Of a stretch of DNA of 64,000 bases, positions 21,601 to 33,945 are shown piece after piece (the first letter of the stretch is position 1; every line of letters begins with the position of its first letter). A program made the position numbers and the translations under genes. Origin of the DNA: Beaufortia kweichowensis (Eukaryota > Chordata > Actinopteri > Cypriniformes > Gastromyzontidae); contig CM032795.1 of NCBI GenBank assembly GCA_019155185.1, positions 14,735,795 to 14,799,794 on the forward strand. The letters run 5' to 3'. The notes beneath the pieces were generated by a model. The model was not told the origin of the DNA. It did not search any database and saw only the letters and a program-made list of their open reading frames with translations.

Positions 21601-23194
21601 AGTCATTCTTTTCTGATTTTATTATGAGACTTTTTATTGTAAATTAAAATTTGAGTGGTCTATCTCTAAATGTGTTATATAATCTATCATTTACAGCAGT
21701 AAATTGCTTTGACAACTTTAGCCTGGATTTCACAGACAGGATCACATATTCATTATTTTTGCTCCTCTGTTTAGCACAAATATAGTGGTGCAGAATTTTG
21801 ACAAATCACAAAAATTGGATTTGTGTTTTTTTCAACATTAGGATTTGGAGGTGGTAACACGTTTCCTGCCCGCCATGATGTCAATAGTGGTGGATGACTA
21901 CACATTTACTGTGGAGCAGAAACTTCCCAGTGAAGAGAAGACCTCTCTTACATACCCCAGCACCCTGCCTGATACATTCTCCAGGTACACCACTGTCACC
22001 ACATCAACCCGGTTCTTAACCCAGAATCAGCAAAATACTTTTTTCTATAGCTGATTCTCTTTTTCCCTTTTGTGCAGGTATATACAAGAAAACAGGGTGG
22101 CGTGTGAGATAGGCCTTTACTATGTGCTTCATATTGCTAAGCAGAGGAATAAGAATGCTCTTCAGAGGCTTCTGCCTGCACTGGGTGAGAAACTTCTCTT
22201 TCTATCTTCTACATTACCTTAACGCACACGACTTGCCCGGAAACTGATGACTTTGTGTGTTTGTGCTATCATAGTGGATACATATAATGACATGGCATTT
22301 GGAGATATCTTCCTCCATCTTCTCACTGGCCATCTGACTTTACTTTCTGATGAATTTGGATCGGAGGAGTTCTGTACTGCTGTCTTTGATAACTTCCTCC
22401 TCACTTCTTTCTCTAGGTTTGTATTATGTTGTTTAATGGCACATAACCTTGTAAGAATAATGTTATGGTGGCTCTATATATTACCTACTTAAAAATTCTT
22501 TTGAGCATAAAAAGAAAAAACATTAGTGTTAATGTAGTGTAAAATCTATACAGTGTAACTTATTCATTAAAGTTAATGCTATAGCTCACTTCACCACAGT
22601 TTGAGTTTTCTGTTCTCATTTGCAGTAAGGAGAATGTTCACAGACACATTCTGCGCTTACTGAACCACCTCCACCAGAAGGTGTTGCCGTCCTACATGGA
22701 AACTTTAATGAAAACGCTTGAACCACCAAAGCAGGTATTTTAAGAAACTAATAACGATAACAGTAACTATATTCGCATCCAGACAATAGCGTTATGTTTA
22801 TTCCAGGCCCGCACACTGCAATCTCTTAAATTCAAGTTGATTTTGATTGGCTGTCAATGTATAATTATTTGTCAGCTGAAAAAATTGCAGTTGACTTTTA
22901 CATTTGATACCTGGATACATAAATAAGACGGCACACCATTGACTTGCTGTCAATGTTCTGATTCTGTTTTGCTGTCAGTTTATGCAGCAATTTCAACTAA
23001 TCAACCTAACAAAATCTTAATTGACATGATTACAGAGCAGTGAGCCAGTGAAGGAACTTTACAACCAGTTGAAGGAGAAACTTGAGGCCTCCAAGAAAAG
23101 TCCTCCAGAACCAGAGGAGACCCCTTCACTGGATCTCGGCCTTCACCCTGTTACTGTGCCCACCACCACCTCCACCCCTACCACACCACTGTGA
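18645..23194 (+). CDS. nelfb: Negative elongation factor B
   Basis: Subunit B (also called COBRA1) of the nuclear NELF complex, which with DSIF holds RNA polymerase II in promoter-proximal pausing. Thirteen exons: 18645-18746, 19042-19202, 19409-19508, 19878-20108, 20269-20454, 20697-20809, 20900-21002, 21242-21337, 21842-21984, 22078-22184, 22275-22416, 22626-22734, 23036-23194. All borders are GT-AG and phases close to 583 aa, close to the usual 580. The start MFAGLPELGI, the PRLEFHQSVFDELREKL helix and the long alpha-helical middle match NELF-B; the tail is rich in Pro, Ser and Thr (residues about 545-583) ending in a Thr/Pro run, as in other vertebrates. No catalytic motif is expected. 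The gene is intact with no odd codons. It follows entpd8 copy 2 by under 1 kb, as part of the conserved chromosome block rather than a functional unit. AATAAA lies at 23512. Confidence 0.97.
18850..18935 (+). repeat. SINE-tail-like fragment in nelfb intron 1
   Basis: Carries CGCTTTGGATAAAAGCGTCA then GCTAAATGCCTAAATGTAAA, the same tail as the reversed SINE at 18080-18332 but in the opposite orientation and without the tRNA-like head. Confidence 0.6.
19262..19335 (+). repeat. tRNA-like SINE head in nelfb intron 2
   Basis: Box A-like TGGTAGAGCATG and box B-like GGGTTTGATCCTA at tRNA spacing, with CATTAGCAACCCAGAGATCA between them. The cloverleaf is decayed and no CCA-compatible acceptor stem is evident, so it is a SINE relic and not a tRNA gene. 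Confidence 0.6.
21711..21750 (-). repeat. Terminal piece of a MITE (same family as 27658-27903)
   Basis: AGCCTGGATTTCACAGACAG followed by GATCACA matches the right terminal repeat of the element at 27658-27903. Around 21505-21530 the GCCATGTCAAAGATT word is also shared with its interior, so a diverged copy probably spans part of nelfb intron 8. Confidence 0.5.
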
Positions 23195-23546
23195 GAGAGA
23201 CTGGAAACTCCAGGTCTAGAGCCCAAGAGCAGCCGTGTGCATACAGATATGAAGTACATTTCTAATAGCATAAAGACTGACATGAACACACATAACTGTG
23301 TAGAAATAGAAGTGTGCTGGTTATGACTTCATTGTTTTTTATAAGGCGCATTTTTTAAGTATTTTGTGGGTATTCAATGCTTGTTTTAAGAAAAGGTAAT
23401 TTTGTTTATTTGCTAAAAGGCAATCTTTAGTTAAAAAAAATGTGTTATTTACAGTGTTATATCATTGAATAGGTTTTGTTTTGGATTATGTCAGCGATAA
23501 GCCCACTTGTAAATAAAAGAATGAATTGGAATATTTTTACAGCCTG

Positions 23547-23574
<28 letters not shown>
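23547..23574 (+). repeat. Poly(T) run, 28 bases
   Basis: Uninterrupted T tract shortly after the nelfb poly(A) signal. Could be the reversed A-tail of a retroposed sequence, but no element body is recognisable beside it. Confidence 0.9.
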
Positions 23575-23578
<4 letters not shown>

Positions 23579-25689
23579 CTGAAGGGTTTTAGGAGTATTA
23601 CACTAATTTTTTTGCCCAATACACACATTCTAGAGAATATTGCAGGGTTCCAATGGTGGAAAGTAATAAAATCATTCTGTAATGAAATAAATAAAAAGTA
23701 ATGAGCTGATAAATAATCACACTGTTCTAGCTGGATGTATGGTATTCCCCCATGGAAAAGACAATAACCACTAAAATGTTTAATCCTCAAAACTGCTGAA
23801 AGTTGTTTACTTTCTAACTGTACTGGGTAAAGTAAATGGGAACTGATAAAGTACAGAAAAGGAAGATACAGCCACATTAGAAAGTGAGAAGATGCCAAAA
23901 ATATGACAAACTTCCTGTTTTTTTACTTGTTTTGTGATGGTTTAAGCATTACTATCACTGCTGTAATCTTAAAAAAGATGATATTTTCACCTGTATCATT
24001 TTTGATCCCTTAATTATTGATTTTGAATCTTGTTTTAAATTATTAGGGTTAAAAGGAAAACTGTTAAGCTACTGTGTTAGTTTGGAAGATTCAGATGGAG
24101 CTCCTTGTGGTACAGCTGCCTGTCCCTGTTCTGTCAGTTCAAACAACATCATACTTGCATCACAGTGCCAATGTTGCCTTGTTTTATTTATAAAATGTTA
24201 CAGCAGCTCAAGGCACATAACATTGAGTGTGATGTCTGCTCTTTATTCCTGAGAGGATGTTTTACTCATAGATAAATTAATTTTCTGTTAAGCATCTTTT
24301 TTGTATGATGATCATATTTTCACTAGCTGTCATGGTGTAGTAATAACAAAGCTTTGGTATAGTAATAATGTAGAGAAATTATTTTTATACCATGTAGCAG
24401 TTTGGTAAAATACAGTTTGCTGAAGTTACTGTAAATGCTGAGGTAACATTAGAAAATCAAAAATTTTTAAAATCCCTTAGTTTTTGATGATCATTACTTT
24501 AGGAATATGTTGGTGGCATGTAAAAATGTCACCTCCCCCACATTGAAAAATGAAACACTTGAATGTCAAACATATTGATAAAAATTTTTGCATCCTTATT
24601 TCAGATTCCAAAATGATGAATTACACATTATGTAGTCGCTCCCTTTTAATGTTTACTGCAAACCATGGATAAAAATACTATGTGTACAAGCTCAAGTCCT
24701 GTGACCCACCATACATATTAGAGCCAGCTTACATTCAGAATATAACACGCTAGTCAGATGAAGAAAATTAATACATTAAATTTATACATCATGTACAGAG
24801 TATTATTTACTAAAAGGCATTTATCAAAATGCTGATGTTCTGCTGAACTGCTTAAATTTGGTTAACTTAAAACATGTTATAGTAAAAAGAGTTGGAGCTG
24901 TGCCTGCTTGCTAATAAAAGGAAATTCAGTTTTAGTTCCTCTGTGACACCTACAAACAAAGTGTTCAGCCATCTCATACTTCACAATCAGTGAAGTATCA
25001 ATCAGTTCACACAATCTACAAATGAATTTTGAGGGGAGATTGCATGATCTGGTAAGTGCTCTGCATGACTTAATATTCATATAGAATTTATTTATCATAT
25101 CTAACCAGTGCATTTTAGTGTCTTTTTCAATGCACATCAATAAAATTCAAAATACTAATCACACAAACAAGAAATAAGGACAGCATTGTTTTACTTTAAG
25201 TGTAATAAATAGTGCAGACATAGTTTCTCATTTTTCTTCACACAATAAACTACATTTTTCAATGTAATTACAATTTCTATGACTATTTAAATATACTAGA
25301 AACTGTAAATTCATTTTCATTGAACAGTTTAAAAAGTATGATGGCTTTAAAGCACAGTATACAGTATATATAATTTCATTAATACCTGAGATGTTTTATT
25401 CACATTTAAACACTCACAACATAATATTAGAGCAGGGTTCAAGACCTTTTCAAAACATCTTCTCTATTATAAAACTTTTCATCACACACATGCAAATTAC
25501 ATTTTTACACATAATATTTTGCTGTACATTCTGCAAACAGCTTTATTTCCTGTTCTAAAGATAATCATTTATCTGTTGTGTGATCAGTTTAACTAGTTTT
25601 AATGTGCATGAAAGTCTTCACTGACGTCCCTGTTAAAAAACAAAAAACAAAAGAACCATCAAGAAATTCTTATGCACTCTAAAAAAGGA

Positions 25690-25890
25690 TGTTATTCTTT
25701 AACACATTTTTTTTAACACATTATGCATCATTTTGTGTTGATTTTGTGTTGAATAAATAAAAGGGACAACACATGTTGAGTTGAAAGTAACAAAAGTTAC
25801 ATTGAAAGTAACACAAAATGTGTTGTCTTTAATTTTACACAGAGATGTTTCTAGTTAAGGACAACACATTTGTGTGTCAAAATAAACTGT
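25690..25890. repeat. Interspersed repeat with AACACA/TGTGTT words
   Basis: TTTGTGTTGATTTTGTGTTG, GGGACAACACATGTTGAG, ACACAAAATGTGTTGTCTTT and GGACAACACATTTGTGTG occur close together in both orientations, typical of a small palindromic DNA-transposon remnant in fish. Ends not defined precisely. Confidence 0.5.
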
Positions 25891-26171
25891 AATCGGACTG
25901 GTTTTAATGGAAACTACAGTATATTGGTCTGTATGGTTGGTTATGTATTGGGTTCTATTGGTGGGATGTTATCTGGCAGGTGAGAACAAACAAAACACCA
26001 TACTGGAATAAGAGCTAAAACACTAGAATTTAGCATTAGAATTTGTGTTGTTTTTTTTCAGCAGGGATGGTAATGCAAATATTGTTATTGCACTATTCTG
26101 TTTCCAATATTTTCCTAGTTTTTTATAATTATATAACACACTTAATTTCTCCCTGCACAGTTTCATTCAAG

Positions 26172-27227
26172 ATGATCAACCCACTTCCACTCAGTTCAGT
26201 GACTGTAAACAACAGCAACACAAGTCATGAGAGCACATGTTCTCCTGAGCCTCAGCACATGTCTCTTGCTGTGCTCCTCTGTCTGGTTTATCTGCTGGGC
26301 CTGATGCTCAACGGCTTTAGCCTGTGGGTCTTCACCTGTCGCATCCGTAAGTGGAACTCTGGGGTTGTTTTGCAGTTTAATCTGGCCCTATCTGATGCCA
26401 TCATTACTCCTCTCACCCCTCTGATGGCAGTGTACTTCGCCATGGATAGTAACTGGATTTTTGGAAAGTTTGCCTGCCAGTTAAAGATCGCCGTGCTTAG
26501 TGTGCATTTCAATGGCAGCGTCCTCTTCCTCACACTCATCAGCATTCATCGCTATGTGTCAGTGGTGCACTTCAATCGCTCATCACTAATGAAAAGAAAG
26601 ACTTTTGTGAAGAAACTCTGTGCTGGGATTTGGTGTTTTCTTATAATAAATGGCATCATATATGGCTGGATGCTTCCGGTGACCACTGAGGACAACCATC
26701 GGCAGTGTCTTACTATCCATCAGAAGCAACTTACAAATGCATACTTTATTATTAACTTTGTGCTTTTCATTTTCTGGTGTATTTTACCCTTATCTGTCTC
26801 AGTTTTTTGTTACAGTCGTCTGGCCAGCTCTGTGTCACGTATTAACATACATTCTAATCAGGGCCAGTTTGTCAAAGTCAAGTCAATGAGGATGATAGGC
26901 ATCTGTGTAGTCATATTTGGACTCTGCTTTCTTCCTCTTAATGTAGTTCGGACTATAGGAGTGGTTGTGAAAAAGTTTTACCCTGGGAAATGCAGGCTTA
27001 TGTTGCGGTTGCAAACAGCATATTATGTATGTTATATATTAGCAGGAATTAACTGTTGCTTGGACCCGCTGATCTACTTTTTTGGCTCACGTAATTTCAT
27101 TAAAGCGTTTAGGAGATCTCTCAGGACGATAGGGATCAGACGGAATGTTGACAAGAAAAGTGATTCTGAAACGTTGAGTCAAAGCGCAAACAGAAACGTC
27201 ATTTATACAGTATCTCAGTGTATTTAA
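26172..27227 (+). CDS. P2Y-like class A G protein-coupled receptor (orphan)
   Basis: Seven-transmembrane receptor of the rhodopsin class in a single coding exon, 351 aa from the ATG at 26172. The frame is open from 26043, but this Met lies 12 bases after a plausible acceptor (26159-26160) and directly precedes a short N-terminal tail with sequons (NNS, NTS), so it is the likelier start. Landmarks: NLALSD in TM2 (70-75), Cys102 and Cys179 for the usual extracellular disulfide, GSVLFLTLISIHRY with HRY (126-128) in place of DRY, CFLPLNVVR in TM6 (252-260), DPLIY in TM7 (298-302). NWIFGKFACQL and SVLFLTLIS-HRY resemble P2Y1-type nucleotide receptors and, less, the HCAR/OXER group. The TM6 Arg is kept, but the P2Y His there is Asn, and the TM7 Arg of P2Y1-like receptors is missing. 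Ligand unknown. AATAAA at about 27421. No receptor is known to me at this place in the human block. Confidence 0.9.
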   Translation: MINPLPLSSVTVNNSNTSHESTCSPEPQHMSLAVLLCLVYLLGLMLNGFSLWVFTCRIRKWNSGVVLQFNLALSDAIITPLTPLMAVYFAMDSNWIFGKFACQLKIAVLSVHFNGSVLFLTLISIHRYVSVVHFNRSSLMKRKTFVKKLCAGIWCFLIINGIIYGWMLPVTTEDNHRQCLTIHQKQLTNAYFIINFVLFIFWCILPLSVSVFCYSRLASSVSRINIHSNQGQFVKVKSMRMIGICVVIFGLCFLPLNVVRTIGVVVKKFYPGKCRLMLRLQTAYYVCYILAGINCCLDPLIYFFGSRNFIKAFRRSLRTIGIRRNVDKKSDSETLSQSANRNVIYTVSQCI

Positions 27228-28619
27228 ACCAGGGGTGGGCAAACTTTTTACGTTTTTGAATCAAATATATTTTTATATTTTTTTATTTTGTTGCACAAAG
27301 GTTTTTCTTTTGTACATCTAATAACAAGTTGAGCCCTTCCTCATTTGCCTTGTCTGGAGAAACGAGAACTGTTGCTTATGATAAACAGCCCAAGATCCTT
27401 GCTTGACTGCTGACACAGACAATAAAAATATATTAAACACTGTAACTGTTACACCCATGAAAACTACATCTATTATATTCACATATTGATAATGAGATGT
27501 GCAGGGTTTTTTTTAACTAGAGGTACATACTTCTGCCCTGAGATTTATCCTTAGATATGTCTGTGTTGAATGAGGTTGAACAGGTCTTGATGACCTAAAC
27601 CCTTCTAGACATGGACGTGACACTGCAAACAAACAAGATTAAAAACAATTCAATAAATGTGACCCTGTCTGTGAAAACCAGGCTAAAAATCCAATTCTGA
27701 GATAACGAGCATCAAAGTTTGAGTTCACCTATACATATCACTATGATTTTAATCTTTGACATGACCTTGTTAAGACAATATTAAATGATATTAAAAATAT
27801 CAATGTTAAAAGAATGTTCTTTACATTATGTAGAATGATTTTTGTAGAAAACAGAAAAATCACAAAAAATGACTTTAGCTGGGTTTTCACAGACTGGGTC
27901 ACAAATTGTCCATATGAAACTTCTGGAGGTATCCCGACAATGGAGAAGAGGTCTGGGTGGAACATGGGGGAGCCAAGGTTCAAATTGAACCGCCCTCTGT
28001 TGACAACTTTGGGAATTGTCTTAGTAAAGAGTAAACAGTGACAATATTTAAAGTATTTACTTACGTAGTTATTGTTGTTTATCTCTATGCTTTACCTGGA
28101 CTCGTGAGTCATGTTCACTCTAGCCAGAGACATTATATCTGAAATTTATTTTTCCGCGCATCCATATTTTCAAGCGATTAAAACCATAATATCAGTATTA
28201 AAAACGAATGCTAATATAAGTGTGCGACGAAGTTTAAATAGCCACAAGTTCCGGTCATCATTGAAATTCCCCTGCACGTGATCTGCCTTTCTTAATGTCA
28301 CATTTTACAATTTTTGGAAACTTGCAAGTTAATTTCAATATATAAAGAATTTCCCAAAACAAACAATAAATTAATAAACACTGATACCCTACAGGCTTTT
28401 TCACTTCATGTTGATAATATAAAAATGAAACAAATAAATAAATAAATATTATTAAGGTTACTTAATAAAGTTTTATGGCTTCAATTTGTCTGCTTGGGCG
28501 AAGACGAAAACTTGCGTGACGTCACAAAGAGTTGCGTGACGCTGGCCTCAGGTGAAACATTTCCTTTCCTTGTCGCGCAGTTTCACTCTCCCACCTGTTC
28601 ACGGTGGACAGAATACAGA
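27228..28619 (+). other. Spacer between the receptor gene and arrdc1
   Basis: Contains the receptor's 3'UTR (AATAAA at about 27421), a 246-base MITE (27658-27903), and the probable arrdc1 promoter and leader (about 28480-28619), which is richer in CpG than its surroundings. No gene seen; the small open frames lack motifs. Confidence 0.45.
27658..27903. mobile_element. Short MITE, TGTGACCC...GGGTCACA ends
   Basis: Left end TGTGACCCTGTCTGTGAAAA and right end TTTTCACAGACTGGGTCACA are inverted copies with about one mismatch. The body is AT-rich and non-coding (with a CATGACCTTGTTAAGAC word). Small non-autonomous DNA transposon; a diverged copy lies in nelfb intron 8. Confidence 0.8.
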
Positions 28620-31600
28620 ATGGGAAAGCTTCAGGAATTCACAATAACCCTTAATAACAGCAAAACGACATATAGTCCCGGTGAATCTATCTCTGGAACT
28701 CTGAAAATCGCACTGGCCCAATCTATACAATGTAAAGGTAGGTAAAAACTTATCGCACACAGCAGACGCCACCCATTTTGTTTGTACAGGATGAATGGTT
28801 TTTATTGATAAGGGTATTTTAATCAAGTTTTTATATTTCTATATCAGACAGAATTGTCAGTGGATGTTTTCCTAGACTTACGCGCACGTTTTAGGAGTTG
28901 GTTTTTGTTCTCGCGCTTTGATCGAGCACTTCAAGTGTGTAAATCGAAACTTGACGTGGATGTTTTATTTCCCAGATTTAAAAACTCCAATGGCTTTGTC
29001 TTTCATCTAATTCGTTTCGAAAAGTAGACACATTTTTCTAACGTTTTCTAAAGGACAATGACAATTCATGATTAAAATGCTTCAATAGTTAATAGAAAAT
29101 ACAATCTTAAGACATTTAAGTTTGGAAAACTGTCTGAAACTGGGGCTTGAATCAGTCTAAAAAACATAGTTGTTATGCATGGGCAGCTGTTTGATGGTGT
29201 TTATTGTTTTTCCGAACGTCTCATTTGAATGTGTATGCCGTACACTTTCCAGCAGTGCGTTTCAATCAATCATCCAGGCGTCTGTTAACCTGTTAAAACA
29301 ATCTGCACCTGATATCACACATTACCTGTTTCGTTTGTTACAATGCAAATTACACCGTATGAAACGGGCATAAAGGCATTGTATGCTACGTCTTATCCAC
29401 CATCTGTTGATACCAGCACCTGTTTCTATAGCGCACTTTGGCCCTCCATACATCCCAGTGCTTTTTAGCACGTATGGTCATAGTATTTAGGTGTCCACTG
29501 AAGCAAACACTGTTAGATTATCTATAGGTTACAGTGAAGTGTTACATTACAAGAACTTTCAGCTCAACAAATCTTTATATGATATATATAGTCATTATGA
29601 TCAAGTATACGCACCTAAAACTGTTATAAAACTACCTAGAAAATCTGCCATCAATACATTAACTGTTTAACCTGTGGCCCTTAGTCTTGTTTCGGCTGTA
29701 AGGTCAAGGAGAGATGTTCTTTGTTATATAAATACAAGGGCATATGCTGATATTATTGTGTTTAATAACCAGCAATCAATGTAAAAAGAACTACAGGTAA
29801 AACTTTATGGTTTTGGCTCACGTTTGAAAGCAGCTGAGGGCAAGGCAAGAGTAATAATAATTAAAATGATTCAGAGTACAGTCAGGCCAATCTGTTGTTA
29901 AAAATCTAAAATATGACAAAAGAAATGAGTAAGATATACCAAAAGTTCATAATATGTTTACAAGGATGTATAAGAGAGAGAGAGAGAGAGAGAAGTCATG
30001 TGGTTTTGTGAGTGTTTTGGGATTGGCTTATTGTTTGAGCTCAGAGCTTTGGTTGGGACGTTGAAAAATACTCACTGGACGGACAGGTTTGTTGGCATTC
30101 CAGATCAATGAAACCTGAATAACAAACGTACCCAGTCACCATTACAACTTGATTGAGAAGTGAATCAGTTAGCAGTGTTATCTTTCAAAGTTTTCAACCA
30201 TGCCAAGCTGACTATAAAGTGTTCATGTAAAAACAATAAAATTGTCTTTGAGTGGTTTTTAACTTTGTATTGAAATACTGAAATAAAACTATTTCTGAAT
30301 GCTCAGTTGTCCTCTTTCCGGATTTATTATTCATTGGTTGATGCTTTTCTGGTTGGGGAAGAATTGTCAGTTTTTTCCCAAATGATACAATATTAGGTAT
30401 GCAGCACAGTTATAGACCGTTCCAAAGTTGTTGCTGTTTACCCAGTTTCTTACTGAAGTCTCATCAGACACATTTCCCATGGTTCATTTCATTTTGTATC
30501 TGTGGTAACATCTCTGTTTACAAGCACTCACAGTGTGTCTGGAGGGTAGAGAGAGGGAGAGAAATAAGGAAAGTGAGAGTGAGAGAAGACTTTTAAACAG
30601 AGAAAACATTGATAAATCGAAACTCGCAACTAAATGCAGCTAATGACAATATCAAAAGCACTTGTGAGTTAATTTTATACTTGGGGATAAATGCACCTCA
30701 CTAGGACACCATAGTTTATATATAAACTGCATTTACACAACTAGCCAGTGATAGCTGATGCTGATACAGAGTTGTGCAAATACATACTGAAAATTAAAGT
30801 GTTGACTTTCAAACAAATGTTTAGACTCAAAATGTTAAAATTCACTAATATTGTGCTTTATAGGTTGACACTGGAAGTGAAGTTCTTTAACATCAGTGTA
30901 ACATCAGTGCATCGTGATAATCTAGGACTCCTCTGTTGACCTCATACAGTTAATGTGTTTTTGTCTGTTACCATGGTTACTTAAATGCATTAATGCAACA
31001 TCCTGCTGTTAAAGTTAAATGAAAGCATGAGGTCAAATTAAGTGCAGTTTCCAATAAAGGAAGAGTACCAGACGATATAAATGTTACAAGTGAGAATTTA
31101 ATGTAAACTTATTCACTGATTTGAACTGAACATGTGTCTGTGCAGATGCTCTTCTTTTTGTTGGCTCATGATATGTTTTATTATTCTCACAAACAGCAAT
31201 TAAAGTGAACTGCCAGGGCTTCTGTGGGGTAACAAGCAAAGCCCACGACACAGACTGGATGGAGGAGGAGCAGTATTTCAGCAGCTCGGTCTCGATTGCA
31301 GATAAAGGTGCGGCGTCACGGTCTCTCGCACACACATATAGTGGTGGTCACATGACACTTGTTTGAATCTCTTTAAACCCCTCTCCATCTGTTTCTCAGG
31401 CACCCTAAAAGAAGGCGAGCACAGTTTTCCTTTCAAGTTTCTTTTACCTGGTGAGTCTGCACTTTTATGTAATTGGACGCCCCTGTCACACTGCATTCCT
31501 TTAAGACATGTCACAGTTAACCACTGTTTACATTTATTCATGGCAACAGAACTTGCCAGTAACTTGTGTTTGGATATCAAACACGAGGATGATTCTTTTT

Positions 31601-33945
31601 ATTGGTGTTGGGTATAGAACTCTCAAACCCTCTTGGGTTCATATTTGTGCAATTGTCTTAGCTGGATGAATGCATCTACGTAAATGATCTAAAAATATCA
31701 GCAGTCTTTGTGTTAAATCGTGATCTGCTGAGCAGAAAGAGGTGTGTTTCTATGATTAAGGAAGATGTTTTATGAAATAAGTCATTCTGGTGAAACAATA
31801 CCATAGCTGATTCTATTGTCTAAAGCTGCTCCATTTGCTCATTCTCTTTTATTTGAGATATTTGCATTCTGAATAAAATACCATTCTTAAAGAAGCATTT
31901 GCCTAAAAACATAATATGAAAGCTATAAAAAAAACACTGTGAGGTTAGACAGGCCAACAAATTAAAACATTGTCGTTGTCTGACAATGATTTATATTAAC
32001 CAATATTTACCTTTTTCAGCCACTGCGCCAACATCATTTGAAGGGCCCTATGGACAGATTATGTACAGAGTCAGGGCTTTCATAGACACTCCTCGTTTTG
32101 CAAAAGATTACAAGGTTGAGAAGCCCTTCGCCATGTCAAACATCATCAACCTCAACGAAGTACCTCAAATACATGTAAGTATGCTACACCCTCAATAAGA
32201 AAGAAAAAAAGTCTAAATTTCCTTTTAAAAAGTCCTGTATATTTTTGGCAACAGTAACTAATATGTTGTTGATGTTTGCTTTGTGCAGGAACCTAGCACA
32301 TCTTCTGTAACCAAAAATTTCTCATACATGCTGATGAAGAATGGGACAGTGGTACTAAATGCCAAGAGTGATTTGCGGGGATATATAGCTGGACAGGTCA
32401 TCAAAATATCTGCTGAGATTGAAAATAAATCAGACAAGTCAACAGGACATGTGGTTGCCAGTCTAATGCAGGTTAGAAAATACATTTTTAAGTTGTACAG
32501 TCATAGACTGCAAATAATCTGTGGTTATAAAGCCAAGATATTTAAACTGCAATAGAATATATTTAATTGTGAAACATAATAATTATTTCAAATGTTTGTA
32601 GAGTTCAACTGAGTGTGAAAACAATAGCCAGTAATATTATCACAATGCAATCCTCAAAGTTAGTTATCCATTTTTTCAGAAAGTAACATATAATACCAAA
32701 AAGCCAACTCTTGATTTGCGAGCTGTAGCGGAGGTTGAGGGACCTGGAGTTAAGGGTGGACATAAAGGTGAATGGAAAGAGCAGATAATTGTACCCAATC
32801 TTCCCCTATCCTCTTTAACTAGTGGAAACATCATTGAAATCAGCTACTACATTCAAGTAAGTTTTAAGTTTTTTTAGATGCTACACATTTTGCATGTTGA
32901 TATAATAAGTTTGAGATTGGAGATGCTCCAGAGATACCTTCATGAAGTAAGTGGGTGCTGTTTGCTAGCAGTACTCTACACTGTGTAGTTACATTGTACA
33001 TCCCTGAATACTGAAAAAGGTTGCTGTTTTCTTTCTTGTTAATGCTCTTCTCCATTTGATTTGATTATTGATTGTTTGTAAGTGAATGAGAACATGCATA
33101 TCAGAAAGATTCATCAGAAAGATTCAGGTTCATGCAAATTGCTTTTGGTATTTCCTGCTTCCCTTCTCTCATTAAATCTGTGTGTGTGTGCTTCCCCAGG
33201 TCTCTTTGAAATATCCAGAGGTGTCATTAACTTTACCCATTTACATTGGAAGCATCGCAGTGGATCCCACTCAGCCATGCCCATCCAGGCTTGTTCCACC
33301 CAAGCCAGTCCCACGTGTCAATCCCGCTCCTTCCCCTTCCCCTACTCCAACTGCAGCTCCCGCTGACCCCGCACCTCCCAGCCTGCCTCCTCGCACAGCC
33401 CCTAAACCAAAACCCAGACCTCGTAGCTTCCACATTCCCCCCACTGCTCCTCCAGCAGAGCTGTACCCACAGATCCCAGATATTGCTGAATACAACATGG
33501 AAATGCCAAGGAGTCCAGAGTCAGGTCACCAGACTGCAGTGTCACCCAATGCATTTAGCTACGCTCCTGGACTCAGCTTCAGACAGAGCCAAAACTCCAG
33601 CAATGCATTGACACCCCCCATCAGTGGATCTACCATACCTCGAAACAGAGAGAATCAAACTCTGTCAACCTCCTCTTCAACAGTCCCGCCTCCAGACTAT
33701 AGGAGTTCAGCGTACCCGCATGGTATTTCAAAATACATTGAAGCGATTCAATAGTGTCATGTTATACGTTCTTGAATTGTCAATAATAATTGATCTTTAT
33801 ATTATTATAAGCATAACATTATTAATAATAAAACACTGAAAAGAAAATTCAGTTACATTATGTAAGGACAATAGTATCTGATGATTTTTTTCTGTTTCTC
33901 TTCGCAGAACCTCCTCCGTCTTATGAAGATAGCTTCAATACATAA
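28620..33945 (+). CDS. arrdc1: Arrestin domain-containing protein 1
   Basis: Alpha-arrestin adaptor at the plasma membrane that recruits ESCRT and NEDD4-family ubiquitin ligases and drives budding of small vesicles in mammals. Eight exons: 28620-28737, 31197-31307, 31400-31450, 32020-32174, 32289-32471, 32680-32856, 33200-33722, 33908-33945; GT-AG throughout, 451 aa (human about 433). The N-terminal arrestin fold runs from MGKLQEFTITL (residues 1-160 or so) into the C-terminal arrestin fold (about 165-290, LRGYIAGQ motif). The Pro-rich tail carries PTAP (346-349), the TSG101-binding motif (PSAP in mammals), and two PPxY motifs for WW domains: PPDY (429-432) and PPSY (442-445). The final 12 residues are on a separate small exon that creates the second PPxY. 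If that exon were skipped, translation would run into the intron and end at IEAIQ. Identity is strong. Confidence 0.95.
29973..29992 (+). repeat. (GA)n microsatellite
   Basis: About ten perfect GA units in arrdc1 intron 1. That intron (28738-31196) otherwise holds no gene that I can see. Confidence 0.9.

Larger units (their letters stand above)
23195..26171 (+). other. nelfb 3'UTR and spacer before the receptor gene
   Basis: Begins with the nelfb 3'UTR (AATAAA at 23512), then a run of 28 T (23547-23574). AT-rich beyond that. A repeat with GTGTTGTC/GACAACAC words occupies about 25690-25890. An acceptor-like tract (TTTCTCCCTGCACAG) ends at 26160, just before the receptor start, hinting at an upstream non-coding exon that I cannot place. 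No other gene recognised. Confidence 0.45.

Noticed and set aside
23491..23898. 135-residue minus-strand frame with a Lys run
   Set aside because: The Lys run is the translated poly(T) tract; the rest has no motif.
26043..26171. N-terminal extension of the receptor to the upstream ATG at 26043
   Set aside because: It would add a hydrophobic 43-residue segment not seen in this receptor class, and an acceptor-like tract lies within it; the Met at 26172 is preferred.
33246..33611. 121-residue frame overlapping the arrdc1 tail
   Set aside because: Out-of-frame shadow of the Pro-rich arrdc1 exon; the same holds for the minus-strand Gly/Arg-rich frames there.
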